Source: Sparassis latifolia
Taxonomy: Eukaryota > Basidiomycota > Agaricomycetes > Polyporales > Sparassidaceae
Direction: 5' to 3'
Assembly: GCA_018466975.1 (NCBI GenBank)
Contig: CM031559.1
Coordinates: 186,001 to 250,000 of the forward strand
Length of the DNA: 64,000 nt
In this document: piece after piece, positions 9,661-21,499 of the stretch
How positions within the stretch are numbered: position 1 is the first letter of the stretch
Layout of the letters: each line of letters begins with the position of its first letter
The notes under the pieces: generated by a model
Database searches by the model: none
What the model saw: only the letters and a program-made list of their open reading frames with translations
Told to the model about the DNA's origin: nothing
Made by a program: the position numbers and the translations under genes

Positions 9661-11078
9661 ATGGTGACTCACCTATACGACTCCAGCACCGACTCTCCTG
9701 AGGTCCAAGACGCGCGTCTGCGGCCAGCTCGTGCGGTTACAGACGCACATATGCCTTGTTTGGTCTGGGCGGAGGATGCGCTCTCCTTTGTGCATTGTGT
9801 TCCAACAGTTCTATTTGCTCTTCAAATCCTAGTGCCTGACGAGTATGTAGAGGCCGCGGCAACGGCGATCGTGTCCCATCTGCCGTACAAGCAGATGACG
9901 GAGCCTGACTCCAGTTGGCTCGACTACAGGTTTGTATAGATGCCAGCGAGCCAAGCTGCTTCCCATGGTCTGTTTTCCTGCAGCACATATCCCCTCACGA
10001 AGGAGCGGAGGACGACCCGGAAAAAATTTTCGTACACCCGCAGTCCTACTTCTCAGTCGACGTCCGCGATCCTAGTCTGTCCGTGTCCCTGGTTCCCCCG
10101 CTACCGGCACACAACACATCCATTCGATTCCCCATTCTTGCTGCCTTCTTAGACTCCATGATCGCTACGCAGCTTGAACCGCCGATTGGATACCGACACT
10201 GGAGGTTCACCCAAAGACTGAAGGTGTACATCGGCTATCTCATGACATACAGCCCTGCCTTGCGTGCGGACCCTCGCGTACTTCCTAATGGTGAGCTCGA
10301 GCCTGGACACGCGAAGGTCATGAATAGTCTTAAAGCGGAAAATCGGCACTACCTTGACATGGCTTTGAGGGGGACGTCGAAGGGATGGCTTCCTGAGGTG
10401 CAAGAGCGCAGAGCGATATTAGAGAAGATAGGGTGTGTTTATTTTCAGTTAACATTATGTTTGTCTCATCGCTCTTCAGGCAATTTGCCGAGGCATCCAA
10501 GCCGCTACCGAAAGTCAAGCGCCATCCATCTGTGAGGTAAGCACATAAAGCCGTTCACAAGCATATCTGATTCGCATATCTGATTCGCTGTAGGCACTTT
10601 AGGACGCTCCACACCTCAGCGCGCACTCAACTAGGATCCTCCGACGAGATTGGTCTGCGAAGGTTAGTCCCCGTAACTTCCTCACGACTGTCTCTTACTT
10701 GGATAATGTGAGGGTGACTGACAATGATCTCGGCCAGGCATTGCTATACGTCCACAAGCTTTGCGATCGGTCCGGGCGCCAGGGAGACGATGCGATTCCG
10801 ACGGCGGGTACCATCCGTGATATCGTTAGGGATTCGTTAGCTCCGCTGACGCAGAAAGTTGATATGCTGATGGAGAAAGTTGGTACACTGCCCGAAATTT
10901 CGTCTAAGGTAAATTATCGTCAACTGTTCCAGTACCGCATGACGGTTATGGCTGGTTATAGGCCTACAACGCCAGTTGTGGATCAGACGAATGTCGCAAC
11001 TACAAAGTTATTCCATTCAGGATCGTCGACGGACAGGTGGAACAACCTGAAGAGATTTGTGGGAACCTTATTATCTGA
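9661..11078 (+). CDS. Hypothetical protein with a broken Mug135-like C-terminal part (probable fusion)
   Basis: My model joins 9661-9933, 9984-10432, 10480-10536, 10594-10662, 10713-10908 and 10962-11078 (386 residues); all junctions are GT-AG and phases agree. Residues 1 to about 263 (exons 1-4) match no family I know (includes HISPHEGAEDDPEK and PPIGYRHWRFTQRLKVYIG). Exons 5-6 are homologous to the Mug135-like gene at 34038-34813: VTDNDLGQALLYVHKLC, a segment ending in VDMLMEKV, then KVIPFRIVDGQVEQPEE. The last Mug135-like exon is lost: the intron donor seen in the paralog (GAG|GTTTGT) reads GAGATTTGT here, so translation stops at 11076, and the downstream exon also loses its similarity after STAI. 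Alternatively the first four exons form a separate gene ending at the TGA at 10708 and the rest is a pseudogene. The promoter (9440-9660) is homologous to 33380-33685. Confidence 0.5.
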
Positions 11079-12250
11079 TGCGCCGTGCTGACGAGTCCCC
11101 TCAGCACGATCTACCACTTTTGATAACTAGCACGGCGATCACATGTTTGTGCGATTTTCTCAACGATAAATCGGTACAGGGCAGTCAATCTTGAGGTGAG
11201 TTGCTCGGCATCGTGTGCATGTATTTCGCAATATCCGCGCTGTGAACGCTGTCACTGTTTACCAACCGCCCGTCGCATACCGCTTGGTTGGAAGTTGTGG
11301 GGTGACGCGCCTTCCCGAACTCGGAGGAAGATCGTGGAGTAAACATTAGCAATGCACTGTCGAGGACGGCGCAGGGGATGCACACGATGACGATGGGACA
11401 CCCGAAGTGGGATCTGCGAAGGTCGAGTTAGAACGGATCAAAGAGGACGAGTGCCCATCAATGAACCGTAGCAATATTATGGCCAATATATAGGAATGCA
11501 ATATGCACTCACCCGTATTCTAGCACGCAGGGGAGGGTGGCTCGGCACGGGTGCAAAATACGCGTGACATCTCGCGTCGGTCACGATCGAAGTGTGTCAA
11601 CGTCGGATTATGATACCTGCATGCCGAAATGCATCATACACCAATGAAAGTATGTCTTTCAGTTCCTTTCTCCACCATCAATTGATCGTCTACCACGCAC
11701 AAATTGAAGGCCAACCAGATATCTGAGGGGTCTCCAACCACTGCAGATACCGCTGCACCGCAGGAGGAAAGAGGAAGACTGAGAAATGATGTAGGTGCGC
11801 CCGCTGACGATCTCTACTCAAAATGTTATCTAACTACAACGGACTTAGCTCCTGTCGAGGAGCCCGAAAATACGCGTTCCACCTGTCGCCTCGACTCACC
11901 AGGTCATGCATGGCGTTCACCAGCACGACGCAATCTTGACGCCTCCGATGACACCATTTTCGAATCGCACCCGACGCCATTCGCTTTTCTTTTGCTTTTC
12001 GGCCCCTTGGACATCGTAGACACTCTGCCTCTCTCACGTTCGACATATAACCCATCCTCGCCTTTCCTCGTGTCGCCCATCTCGGTTCCTCCCTCTTCCG
12101 CTGTCTCTAGCTTCCAGGGTGCTTGCACACATGAAGCCACATCGTCTGTTTGCGCAATCCCCCATCAGCGTTCGTGCCCTTCCTCCACTTTCCCACCTCA
12201 AATTTCAACTGACCCGCGAGCACGAAGCCGGAATTTGTCTTTTGTCTAAA
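11079..12250. other. Intergenic, remnant of the last Mug135-like exon at its start
   Basis: The first 40 bases beyond the stop still resemble the paralog's last exon (SPQHDLPLLITSTAI in another frame), then similarity ends. A 181-codon frame at 11704-12249 has no recognisable domain and no clear splice or start context, so I do not call it. Confidence 0.45.
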
Positions 12251-12466
12251 CTAAACCCAAGATGGGTCTGAGTTCGCCACGCAGCATTAATGACAAATCT
12301 GGTCCTTGGGTCTCCTCTTTGCTTCTTACTCCCATCTTAAGGCAACTTTCCCACGGTTCCAGCCAATAGGAGTAGGCTGCGACACCGTGGATCCTAGCAT
12401 CTTAAGAAACTTTCCACCTGCGAAACAAAGTAGTACATAACCAGATAGCACTAGACAGTCTCGACG

Positions 12467-14158
12467 ATGTCGCCGCAGCCGCCTGGCACGGCAGACACAA
12501 CCACCAGTAAACGCAGTCTGAGGTCAACAACCCCAGCACCATCGACATCTAAGCCCGAGTCTCAGAACAAGCTTGAGCTTCCAACGATGGCAAAGGTACC
12601 GTCGACGGAAGCAGCTATACAGCTGTTACTCAAAAACAAGCTCATTGAAGACAAGCACCCGAACGTGAAGAGCCTGGTTCAGGGTCTTTCGTTAATCGCT
12701 AAGTCGGCCTCCAAGGCCTCAGCTATGGTTGACATCATCACCGCTTTCGCTCACTATGCTAGTAGACTAACGGTGGAAGAAGCAGCTGGAAAGCTTATAG
12801 AACACGTTGTCCACAAGACGAACAACTCGTGGGGCTACCTTGACGACACGGCTACAGACTTCACGCAACTGGAGTCCAAGTTCGAGCTCCACGTCAATCG
12901 AACGGAAGTACTACTCTAGAAGCTCGAGGTCGAGCACAAAAACTCGGCGGAAAGAGCCTCTAGACTCGAACAAGCTGTCACGAAGATGATACAAACATCC
13001 GAAGAGATAGCAAAAGAACATACCAATCCGGTAGGTGCCGTGCCGCAACCTTCTGGACTGACATATGCTGCAGCCGTAACCCAAGTACTCCCGACCTCCC
13101 ATGCATCCACCCTCGCCCGCGAAGACATCCTAGCCAGCCAGGTCCTCGTTGACGGAGCCCCGGCCAAGAACGCCTCCGGAGCTATGCTCACAGAAGAGGA
13201 GCTCCTAGCGAAAGCAGAAATGGCATACAGCTTGATGGGTATCAAGGCATCAGACGCTCCCCCCTCCTTCGCTTTCCGCTCGTGCAAGAAACTCCGAAAT
13301 GGCGGGGTAGTATACAACATGAACAGCCCGACGTCGGCCAAGTGGCTACGTTCTACTGATGTCATGAAGACCTTTCTTGACCACTTCGGTGGTGGTAACT
13401 GCCAACTGAAGACACATACGTATGCCGTTATTGCTGAATTTGTCCCGATAGCCTGTTGCCCCGACGAACCCCACTACCTTCGAATTATTGAATCACGCAA
13501 CAACTACGACCCAGGTGACATCGAAAGTGCGCAATGGATTAAGCCTCCGGAATGCCGATCCGAAGGCCAACGTAAAGCCCACCTCATTATCCGTTTCACT
13601 AACCCAAAATCAGCAAACTCTGCACTCAGACAGGGCCTGATTATTGCAGGAACTGACATTTCAGCACGGAGACTCATTCCAGAGCCCCGCGGATGCCTCA
13701 AATGTCAAAAGATAGGAGTCCCACACTTTAGTGCAGACTGCAAATCCATCCATGACACGTGTGGTAAGTGTGCCTCTGTCGGGCACAGAACAGCTGACTG
13801 CCAGGAACTTGACCCAACCAACTACGGCTGTGCTAATTGCCAAGCCACGCATCGCCCAGACTGGAAGGGGCATGCCGCTTGGGACCGTTTATGTCCCATC
13901 TTCCTAGAAGAGCGGAAGAAGATGATGGACCGCCTCCCAGAGAGCAAGTACCGTTTCTTCCCAACTGCTGACCCCACTTCATGGGAACAGATACACGAGG
14001 TTATGCCAGCTCATCCAATGGCCCACACAACTGCATTCCCAGCTCGTACAATGACTAGCACCCAACCTTCGCAGTCTCGAGCTAAGCAGAAGTATCCACA
14101 AAGCTGGGCAGACGATGAGCCCCCAGTTACCTTTCACTTTCAGAATGGCAACAAATAA
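12467..14158 (+). pseudogene. LINE ORF1 (nucleic-acid-binding, three zinc-knuckle motifs), one nonsense codon
   Basis: A single frame of 563 codons broken only by TAG at 12917 (codon 151; CAG to TAG would explain it). The N-terminus is Ser/Thr/Pro-rich, followed by a helical region, and after the stop KLEVEHKNSAERASRLEQAV continues as a coiled-coil-like helix. The C-terminal third has zinc-knuckle motifs: CLKCQKIGVPHFSADC (about residue 410), CGKCASVGHRTADC (C-x2-C-x4-H-x4-C, about residue 432), then CANC with downstream His and Cys. ORF1 proteins of this kind coat the LINE RNA. A restart at the next Met (12986) would leave the zinc part but lose the N-terminus. Confidence 0.87.
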
Positions 14159-14300
14159 CCCTCGCAAGCTCAGCGGAAGCAAGCGTACCAAGCATCCCAG
14201 GGTCATCACGATACTAACCAAACACTAATCTATGACTATCTCAACCAAGCTGGCTCCTCCGAAGCAGCACATGACGGCCGCTCCCAACAATCTCTAGACT

Positions 14301-17300
14301 ATGCCTGAGTCCCATACTAACCCATCTAACTTACGTATTTGCCAACTGAATCTTAATAAGTCTTTAGATGCGCAATCCGCATTTTTAAACACGGTATCAG
14401 TCTGCGACTTCGACATTCTCCTCCTCCAAGAACCCTACCTAGATCATGCTAATATGAGTCATGCCACTCCTCACTGGCGAGTTGTATACCCCCCACGACA
14501 CCCACGTCCAGACACACGCACTCGCTCTATCATCCTCGTCAGCTCCCGACTCCCGACTAGCACATGGCGGGACCTACAGGTTGACTCCCCTGACATCACT
14601 GCTATTACAGTCAACTCGGATATAGGCCCTCTGCACATATTTAATGTTTACAATGACCAAGGGCATCAACAGACTCTACACCTGCTAAGTCAAAGCACTC
14701 GCAGTCTTAGCTTAGACCACACTAACAACGATCAGCAGGGACATATCATCTGGGCGAGAGACTTCAACCGACACCATTCTATGTGGGACGAGGAGCACAA
14801 CCACCATCTTTTCACAGACCAAGCACTAACCCTTGCACAGCCGCTTCTAGATGCAATAGCATCATTTGGCCTGGAGATGCTGCTTCCTGCAGCCACCCCC
14901 ACGCTTCAAGCTTCAGGAACGAAGAATTTTACCCGCCCAGATAATGTCTTTGGATCAGATTCACTTGAGTGCAGGCTGACTTCCTGCGATGTAACTCCAG
15001 AGCTCCGTCCCCCCAAAACGGACCACTTTCCCATTTCCACATCCATCGATGTCTCCGTACATCATGAGGAGTCTGAGAGACGTCGCAACTTTCGTAATGT
15101 CGACTGGCCGGAATTTCGTCACACTTTGCAAGAACAGCTTGCCAGTGCCCATGCACTGACCAGAGAAATCCAGTCTGTGGAGGACTTCAACTCCATCCTG
15201 ACTTCGGTAATGCAAGCAGTGGAATACACCATTGACGTTCATGTCCCCGTGTCTACTCCTACTCCCTACACGAAATGATGGTGGTCCAGAGAGCTCAGCT
15301 CAATGCGGAAACAAGTAAGACACCTCACTAAATGTTCTTACAAAGCCAGGTCCAACCCTCATCACCTGATACACATGGAGTACCGTTCAGCTCGAAACCA
15401 TTACATGGACCGGATCAGGACCGCAAAGCGCGACCACTGAGAGGCCTGGCTGGAGTCGGCTGATAGCGACTCAGTCTGGACAATCAACAAGTTCACCCAA
15501 GCTGACCCTACAGATGGGGGCAGGACCCGGATCCCACCACTCATGCCGACAAATGGTGTTGGAGAGCTGATATCAGACAACTAAGGTAAAAGCGAAATTC
15601 TTTACGACGCTTTCTTTCCCCCTCCAGGCATGACCGCGACTCCACCAACCGATGTCACCTACCCACCTCCTGCATTCCTCTTCACTCCACCAACAGATGC
15701 CCAAATAGAAGCTGTAGTTAAACGGCTCAAAGACTTCAGGGCGCTGAGTCCGGACAAGACCCCGAATGAGGTATACAAGCGGTGCATCGACATCTTACTC
15801 CCTTACTTAGGACCACTATTCCGAGCGACCTTCTCTTTGAAGATATACCCCAGCAGTTGGAAGATCTCCGACACAGTCATGCTCCGCAAGCCAGGTCGGC
15901 CTGACTACATGGCAGCAAAAGCATACAGACCCATCGCTCTCCTAAACTGTGTTGGCAAGATTCTTTCCGCCTGTGTCACAGAGACACTGGTACACGAAGC
16001 AGAGTTGAATGACTTACTAGCAAATGGACACATTGGAGGCAGACCAGGCCGTACCACTACGGATTCCCTACACCTTCTGGTAAAGACGGTGAAAGATGCA
16101 TGGCGCCATCATAAAGTCGCATCTATCCTTTTCCTGGACATTAAAGCAGCTTTTCTGAGTGCTCTCCCAGAACGTCTTCTCCACAATATGCGCATGCAAG
16201 GGGTCCCAGTGGAGATTGTAGACTGGATCCGGCATCGCCTAGAAGGACGCCACACCCACTTAATTTTTGACGACTTCACCTCAGCTATCTTCGAGATTCT
16301 CAGTGGCATAGATCAAGGCTGCCCCCTCTCCGTCATCCTGTACCAGTTCTACAATTCGGACCTACTGGACTCAGCCAAGCTCGCACTCGCACTGGGACAC
16401 ATTGATGACGTGGCCCTCATAGCGACAGGTTCGAATTTCGAAGAAACACATGACAACCTACGGCATTGTATGGATCACTCGGACGGAGCCATGATGTGGT
16501 CGGCAGACCACCAATCTGAATTCTCGCTAGACAAATTCGGCCTGCTGAACCTCTCAGCGAGGCTTCCATCACTAGGCCCAGCCCTCCAGTTACGTTCCTG
16601 CACAGTACAGCCCACGTCAACATACAAGTTTCTCGGTGTTCTTCTCGATCACCACCTTTACTTCCACAAACACACAGCATACGCGCTCACTAAAGGTATG
16701 ACATGGGTACAGCAGTTCCGCCGCCTCGCCAAGGCAAAGTCAGGCATCCCCTACTCATACATGCGATGCCTGTTCATCAGTGTCACTGTACCCCACATGC
16801 TGTATGCAGCGGATGTCTTTCTAACACCCATGCGCACCCTTCCCAGACAGTTGAAGACACACAGATCTGTATCAGCGATCAAGTCTCTCGCTCGCGTTCA
16901 GCGACAAGCAGCTCTGCTCATCACGGGAGCACTTTCATCCACAGCCACAGACACTCTTAATGCACATGCCTCCCTTCTTCTGTTCCGCCTTCTCGTTGAC
17001 AAGGTCTGCCACAGAGCGGCTGCCTGACTCTGCACTCTTCCCCCGTCACACCCCCTACACGACCAAGTCGCACAAGCTAGCACCCGCTATGTCAAGAGCC
17101 ACTGCTCCCCCCTACATGAGCTCCTCCATGCATACCAGATCTTCCCAGGGAACATGGAGAAGATACAGCCAGTATGCTTACACCCTACTTGGACACTGAG
17201 ATTTTAAGTCGAGGTTGCTCCCAGCAAAGCAGAGGCATTAGACAGCGAGTTGAAATGGGCTGATGCAGGAGGGATCCGAGTATACACCGACGGATCAGAC

Positions 17301-18239
17301 ATTGATGCGGGAGTTGGAGCCTCTGCGGTCCTATACCATCCTGGGTCCAGCACTGTCAAGGTACTTAGATACCATCTGGGCCCATCGTCAGAGCACTCGG
17401 TCTACAAGGCCGAAGTAGTCGGCCTTGTCCTGGCCATCCACTTATTGAAACGAGAAATCAGTGTACAGTCGGCCTCCTGTGCTGCCGACAACAAAGCATC
17501 CATCCTCGCTACGAAGCTGCAAAAACCAGCACCAGGCCACTACCTGATCGACATGCTCCATCATGATGTTGACGCACTCTACCGCACGCATGCCATCGAT
17601 CGCTGCAACCTAACCTTCCATTGGGTACCAGGTCACAAGGACGTCGAAGGAAACGAACGAGCAGACAAGGAAGCCAAAGTGGCCACGCGAGGCAACTCCA
17701 GTCCATGAAATTGCCTCCCGCAGTCCCTGCACAGCCATCTCCCAACCAGTGTTTCAAAAGTATGCCAATATCACATGACACGGCTGAAAGAGACTGCACA
17801 GATGCACTGGAGGGAATCCGAATGGGGACAGAAGTTTGCATGCATCGATGCCTCTCTCCCATCCAAGAACTACAGGAAGCTCATAGTGAATCTCCCCCGA
17901 TGACATGCCAGCCTCCTCATGCAACTCCGAACAGGTCACGTTGGCCTGAACCAACACCTACATCGCATCCGCAAGACTCCGAGTCTGATATGCCCACCCT
18001 GTCATCTCGCCTCCGAGACCGTTCAGCACTTCCTTCTCACTTGCACAGCATACACCGGCCAATGACATGCACTCCACCTGGTGCTCGGCTGTGCTGCGGG
18101 ATCCTTGTCGCGACTACTCACCAATCCGAAGGCTATGAAACCGCTTTTTTGCTACATCCACGCCACCGGTAGATTCCTAGGCATATTTGGCCCTCTCGAC
18201 AGTTCAGACAAACGGTCCAACGACCTACCAGAGAAGTGA
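14301..18239 (+). pseudogene. LINE ORF2 (endonuclease, reverse transcriptase, RNase H, zinc C-terminus), eight nonsense codons
   Basis: One frame of 1312 codons. Domains in order: an exonuclease-endonuclease-phosphatase fold (residues about 5-260: LRICQLNLNKS, LLLQEPY, RDFNRHH in place of the usual GDFN, TDHFPI); reverse transcriptase (about 460-800: YRPIALLN, LFLDIKAAF, GIDQGCPLS, and HIDDVAL at about 700-706 with both catalytic Asp residues); RNase H (about 990-1130: YTDGSD, YKAE, AADNKA, WVPGHKDVEGNERAD); and a C-terminal zinc motif (CPPC...HFLLTC, about 1231). Premature stops are at 15276, 15438, 15582, 17025, 17205, 17706, 17901 and 18063; the natural stop is at 18237. The reading frame is never shifted, so point changes alone inactivated it. 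Confidence 0.9.
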
Positions 18240-18300
18240 CCCTGTTCCTCTGCCATCTACTCCTGACAAGCCTCTTTGACAGACCCACCAGACGAACGAC

Positions 18301-20378
18301 TCATGCTGTACATGCATTACTTACTACCTACATCATTTTTCCCCTTTATGCCCCAGAGGTCGGAGGAGTTTCGACGGCCAGTGCATCAGCAAACTCGCAC
18401 AAGTCTGGCACATCTGGCACCAGATCAACCATACACTGCCAGATGCCACCACGCTGCCATAAATTTGTCTGGCATTATATTTGACCTACGTATTACCATA
18501 AACCAATCTGTGGCACCATACGCCAGCCACAACTAAACCAGAACTGCCATACAAGTGCTCTGGCTCCATGCTCATCATTGTAGCTCACACCAAATTCTAG
18601 GTAGTTCAAACAATTAGATATATTGGGCCAATGCTAACTACAGTACAACACTATCCAGCACAGCACACTGCGAGTGATGATAATCCGACAGCACCCAGAT
18701 CACAGTCCCCCACTGAACTAACGGCAAGGCCCATCAGCGAAGGCAAACCCTTCAGCTACAACAGCAGAACAGTGCCGGTGTGCACAGGGTAGGAGATAGT
18801 AATGGCTCTGTAGAATGTGACATCAGATATCGAGACTAAAGAAAACAAGAAGACCAATAACTTACTGCCTTGAAGGGATGTAAAGGGAGAACTGGGCTCC
18901 AGGCGAGCAGCACCGCACCCCAGCATCGCCAATAAATCACTCACACAAGCAAGCCCAGGATCTCAGCTGCAGCACGTGATGCGAAGCCACCCCGGCCGGC
19001 GATGGGCCAGCGGCACCTGTCTCGAGAAGACGAGCGTGCGCACTATCGCAGAGAAGTCCTCAGCATGCCAGGGCCTGTCGACACATGGATCCTGGTGAAC
19101 ACAACAGGTGGCTGCACATGCCCACATTCAAACTCGGGTCTGTGCTGCCCGTTTATGGCCTATGAGGTCTGATGCATGCTGCAGATGCAGCGCACGAGGG
19201 TGTGTGAACGCGACTCACCGTCCTATGCATGGCGTGTATTAGGGGCCAAGAATCATCTAGCAAAATACATTAGGAAATATATCTGTTCATACCACATAGG
19301 ACTTACTTGTTTCGCGATGTTGTCGTAGTATATTAAAAGGGCGGGTATTCGTAGCACTTGCACACACTCACAGCGTACCCGAGTTCCACCGCTAGGGCCA
19401 GTGACTCCACTGCATGATCTTGGTCAATGAAGAAGATGGCATTGAGAATGTCCTCATTGTCCATCATGATGTTATGCTCATGGAACAGGGTGAGCTCATG
19501 CAGGGCAAATCAAGAGACATACGATTTGTCAGGCTTTTGTGTCACTTCAAATACATCTCTTTTTAAGCCCTACCGGATGTTACAATCTACAAATGCTCAC
19601 CAATGGAAATGTCTGCATAGATCTGCAGAAAAGGCGATGTGTTGGTGGGCGCATACAGGAAGTTGTCCGGGCCAATATTTAGCACAATCATTCATAAAAT
19701 GCTGGAGATGCTCACCCACAGTCATTATGGAATCTCGCCTCCCTCATAGAGATCGTAAGTATGCAAGGGTTGAAGAGACCGGAGGAGAAACCAGAGATCT
19801 TCGATGGGAGCATACTGATGTGCCATGTTTGGTCAATTCAACGAAGTCACGTGCCATGGAACTTCACATTTCTTCCGAATCTTTGCCTTTGGAGAATCTC
19901 TGTGCCTCGTATAATCTGTGTCACCTTATTCTTATGTACCTGATTGGGCTCACACACAGAAACTATCCACTGTGTAGTACCACTGAAATATATTTTCCAT
20001 TGTGGCACTGTATGGCTGAGTGTCTGGATTTATGGCGGAGTATGGCTTGGTATGGTGCCACGAGAACCACGGCCACCATACACACCAGAGCCCACCAGAC
20101 TTGTGCTAGTTTGCTGATGTGGGGGACCACTGGACGGATCCCTGTACGCAGCAAGAGACACTGTCCGGGACAGTAAGCTGTCACCCAAAAGTGCGACAGG
20201 TTTAGATCCCAGTCTCTAGTGTTCAATCGCCAAGGGCAGCCCATCAGCCTTTATCTTCCTCCTCTCTTACTTCTAACTATACTCACCCACTCTATACCAT
20301 CTTACAGCGCCTCTCAAGCTTTGCGGAGCACTATGTTTACACTGAATTCCCTTTAGGTATTCTCGTCCCTACATACAC
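18301..20378. other. Repeat-like DNA without a recognised gene
   Basis: A CTGGCA/GCCAGA-rich stretch lies at 18410-18560. The longest frame (19427-20176, 249 codons) has no domain I recognise; a second frame near 19425-19530 is also protein-like but broken. This looks like decayed transposon sequence rather than a host gene. Confidence 0.4.
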
Positions 20379-20380
20379 TA

Positions 20381-20645
20381 CTGTACTATTTCGACCAACT
20401 GTTCAGGCATTGTGATGCGTGACGCTCAGTTCGGCCAGTTCAATAGTTCAGAGGTCGCTGTGACTTGTGACAAATGGTTCAGTCCAGGTCGTAGTGGGTG
20501 CTTACTAGCTTCATAAGGCATGGGAAAGCAGTGAACTGACCTTAGGTTGAGTTCGGAGACGTGTGTGATGCGTGACTTCTGAACTCGGAGCCCAGTTCAG
20601 AGGGTTGCGTGATGCGTGACTGAACAGTTGGTCGAAATAGTACAG
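20381..20645. mobile_element. 265-bp MITE with 26-bp terminal inverted repeats and TA target duplication
   Basis: The left end at 20381-20406 starts CTGTACTATTTCGACC and the right end at 20620-20645 is its exact reverse complement. TA flanks both sides (20379-20380 and 20646-20647). The interior has no coding frame but has three GATGCGTGAC motifs (about 20415, 20568, 20611). TA duplications suggest mobilisation by a Tc1/mariner-type transposase, which is not encoded here. The perfect terminal repeats suggest a recent insertion. Confidence 0.85.
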
Positions 20646-20677
20646 TAGTACTATGTCTCACCAGTGGTGGCCAGTAT

Positions 20678-21496
20678 TGTATAACAATACTGCAGGTAGC
20701 TGGGCAAGGTGTTGTTCACTACTCACCAGTTCTTGTCAATTGTCAAAGTTATTGTTAATAACAGTCTGAGAGGATTGTAATACAATAACAACTTGTACAA
20801 AACAACTTGCACTCAGCCAGACTTAAACCCTGATCTTTCAGTCACCTGATTACATAAGCACATGCACACACAATCTACCAACTGCTCCATTGGGCCATAC
20901 ATTTCTTTCAGCCTCAATTCTATATAAGGCTACTGCCTTCTCTAATATACATATTAGAATCTCTTGTAATAACTACTATATCCTGTTGTTACTGTGGCTT
21001 CTAATAGTTATTTGCCTACATTTTTCTATTTATTTCACTCTAATAGCTTTATTACATCTATAAATTTTGATATTACAGTTTTAATCTTATTTGAATATTT
21101 ACTGAACTAAAAAGGAAATGCTTAATATTAGGCACTCAAAGACTTATTAACAGGGACATCAATCACTGTTAGAAGCTACAGTAACAACAGGATATAGTAG
21201 TTATTACAAGAGATTCTAATATGTATATTAGAGAAGGCAGTAGCCTTATATAGAATTGAGGCTGAGAGAAATGCATGGTCCAATGGAGCAGTTGGTAGAT
21301 TGTGTGTGCATGTGCTTATGTAATCAGGTGACTGAAAGATCAGGGTTTAAGTCTGGCTGAGTGCAAGTTGTTTTGTACAAGTTGTTATTGTATTACAATC
21401 CTCTCAGACTGTTATTAACAATAACTTTGACAATTGACAAGAACTGGTGAGTAGTGAACAACACCTTGCCCAGCTACCTGGGCCATTGTTATACAA
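20678..21496. repeat. Large inverted repeat of two tRNA-related repeat copies
   Basis: Arms of about 330 bp (20678-21008 and 21165-21496) are highly similar in inverted orientation around a 156-bp AT-rich loop. Each arm contains a tRNA-like segment: in the right arm, A-box-like TGGAGCAGTTGG (21284-21295) and B-box-like GGGTTTAAGTC (21343-21353), 59 bp apart; the left arm carries the reverse complement (A-box at 20878-20889). This fits a tRNA-derived SINE family. The similarity continues about 110 bp beyond the A-box on the loop side, so the element is more than a simple SINE, or an older sequence was duplicated with it. Confidence 0.7.
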
Positions 21497-21499
21497 AAG

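Larger units (their letters stand above)
7400..11100. repeat. Segmental duplication block 1 (partner at 31230-34700)
   Basis: Collinear similarity with the second block includes GTAGGTGACATTTCA (7490 / 31351), GTCAGGTACACCGAAGACG (7697 / 31582), the whole mini-protein promoter and gene (8165-9320 / 32040-33130), GGGAAGGAGATCTCAGTGCA (9523 / 33531), and the Mug135-like exons (10713-11100 / 34250-34660). The middle is not fully collinear: the exons 9661-10662 have no counterpart in block 2. The extents are approximate. Confidence 0.8.
12250..18300 (+). mobile_element. Tad1-like LINE (non-LTR retrotransposon), full length but inactive
   Basis: About 6 kb with a 5' leader (from about 12250), ORF1 with zinc knuckles, a 142-bp gap, then ORF2 with endonuclease, reverse transcriptase, RNase H and a C-terminal zinc motif in one frame. 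The order, and the RNase H after the RT, fit the fungal Tad1/I-like LINE group. Nine premature stops break it but no frameshift does. Exact ends and target duplication were not found; the 3' border lies somewhere after the ORF2 stop at 18237. Confidence 0.88.

Noticed and set aside
11704..12249. 181-codon frame as a gene
   Set aside because: It lies just before the LINE leader, is Ser/Pro-rich without domains, and is matched by frames on the other strand.
14301..18239. LINE as an active element
   Set aside because: Eight in-frame stops in ORF2 and one in ORF1 preclude full-length proteins.
19427..20176. 249-codon plus-strand frame as a gene
   Set aside because: No known domain, and a neighbouring frame looks equally protein-like with breaks, suggesting decayed repeat DNA.
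21276..21360. A functional tRNA gene
   Set aside because: A- and B-box-like sequences exist, but acceptor arm and anticodon stem do not pair and the sequence is present as an inverted pair, so a tRNA-related repeat is more likely.
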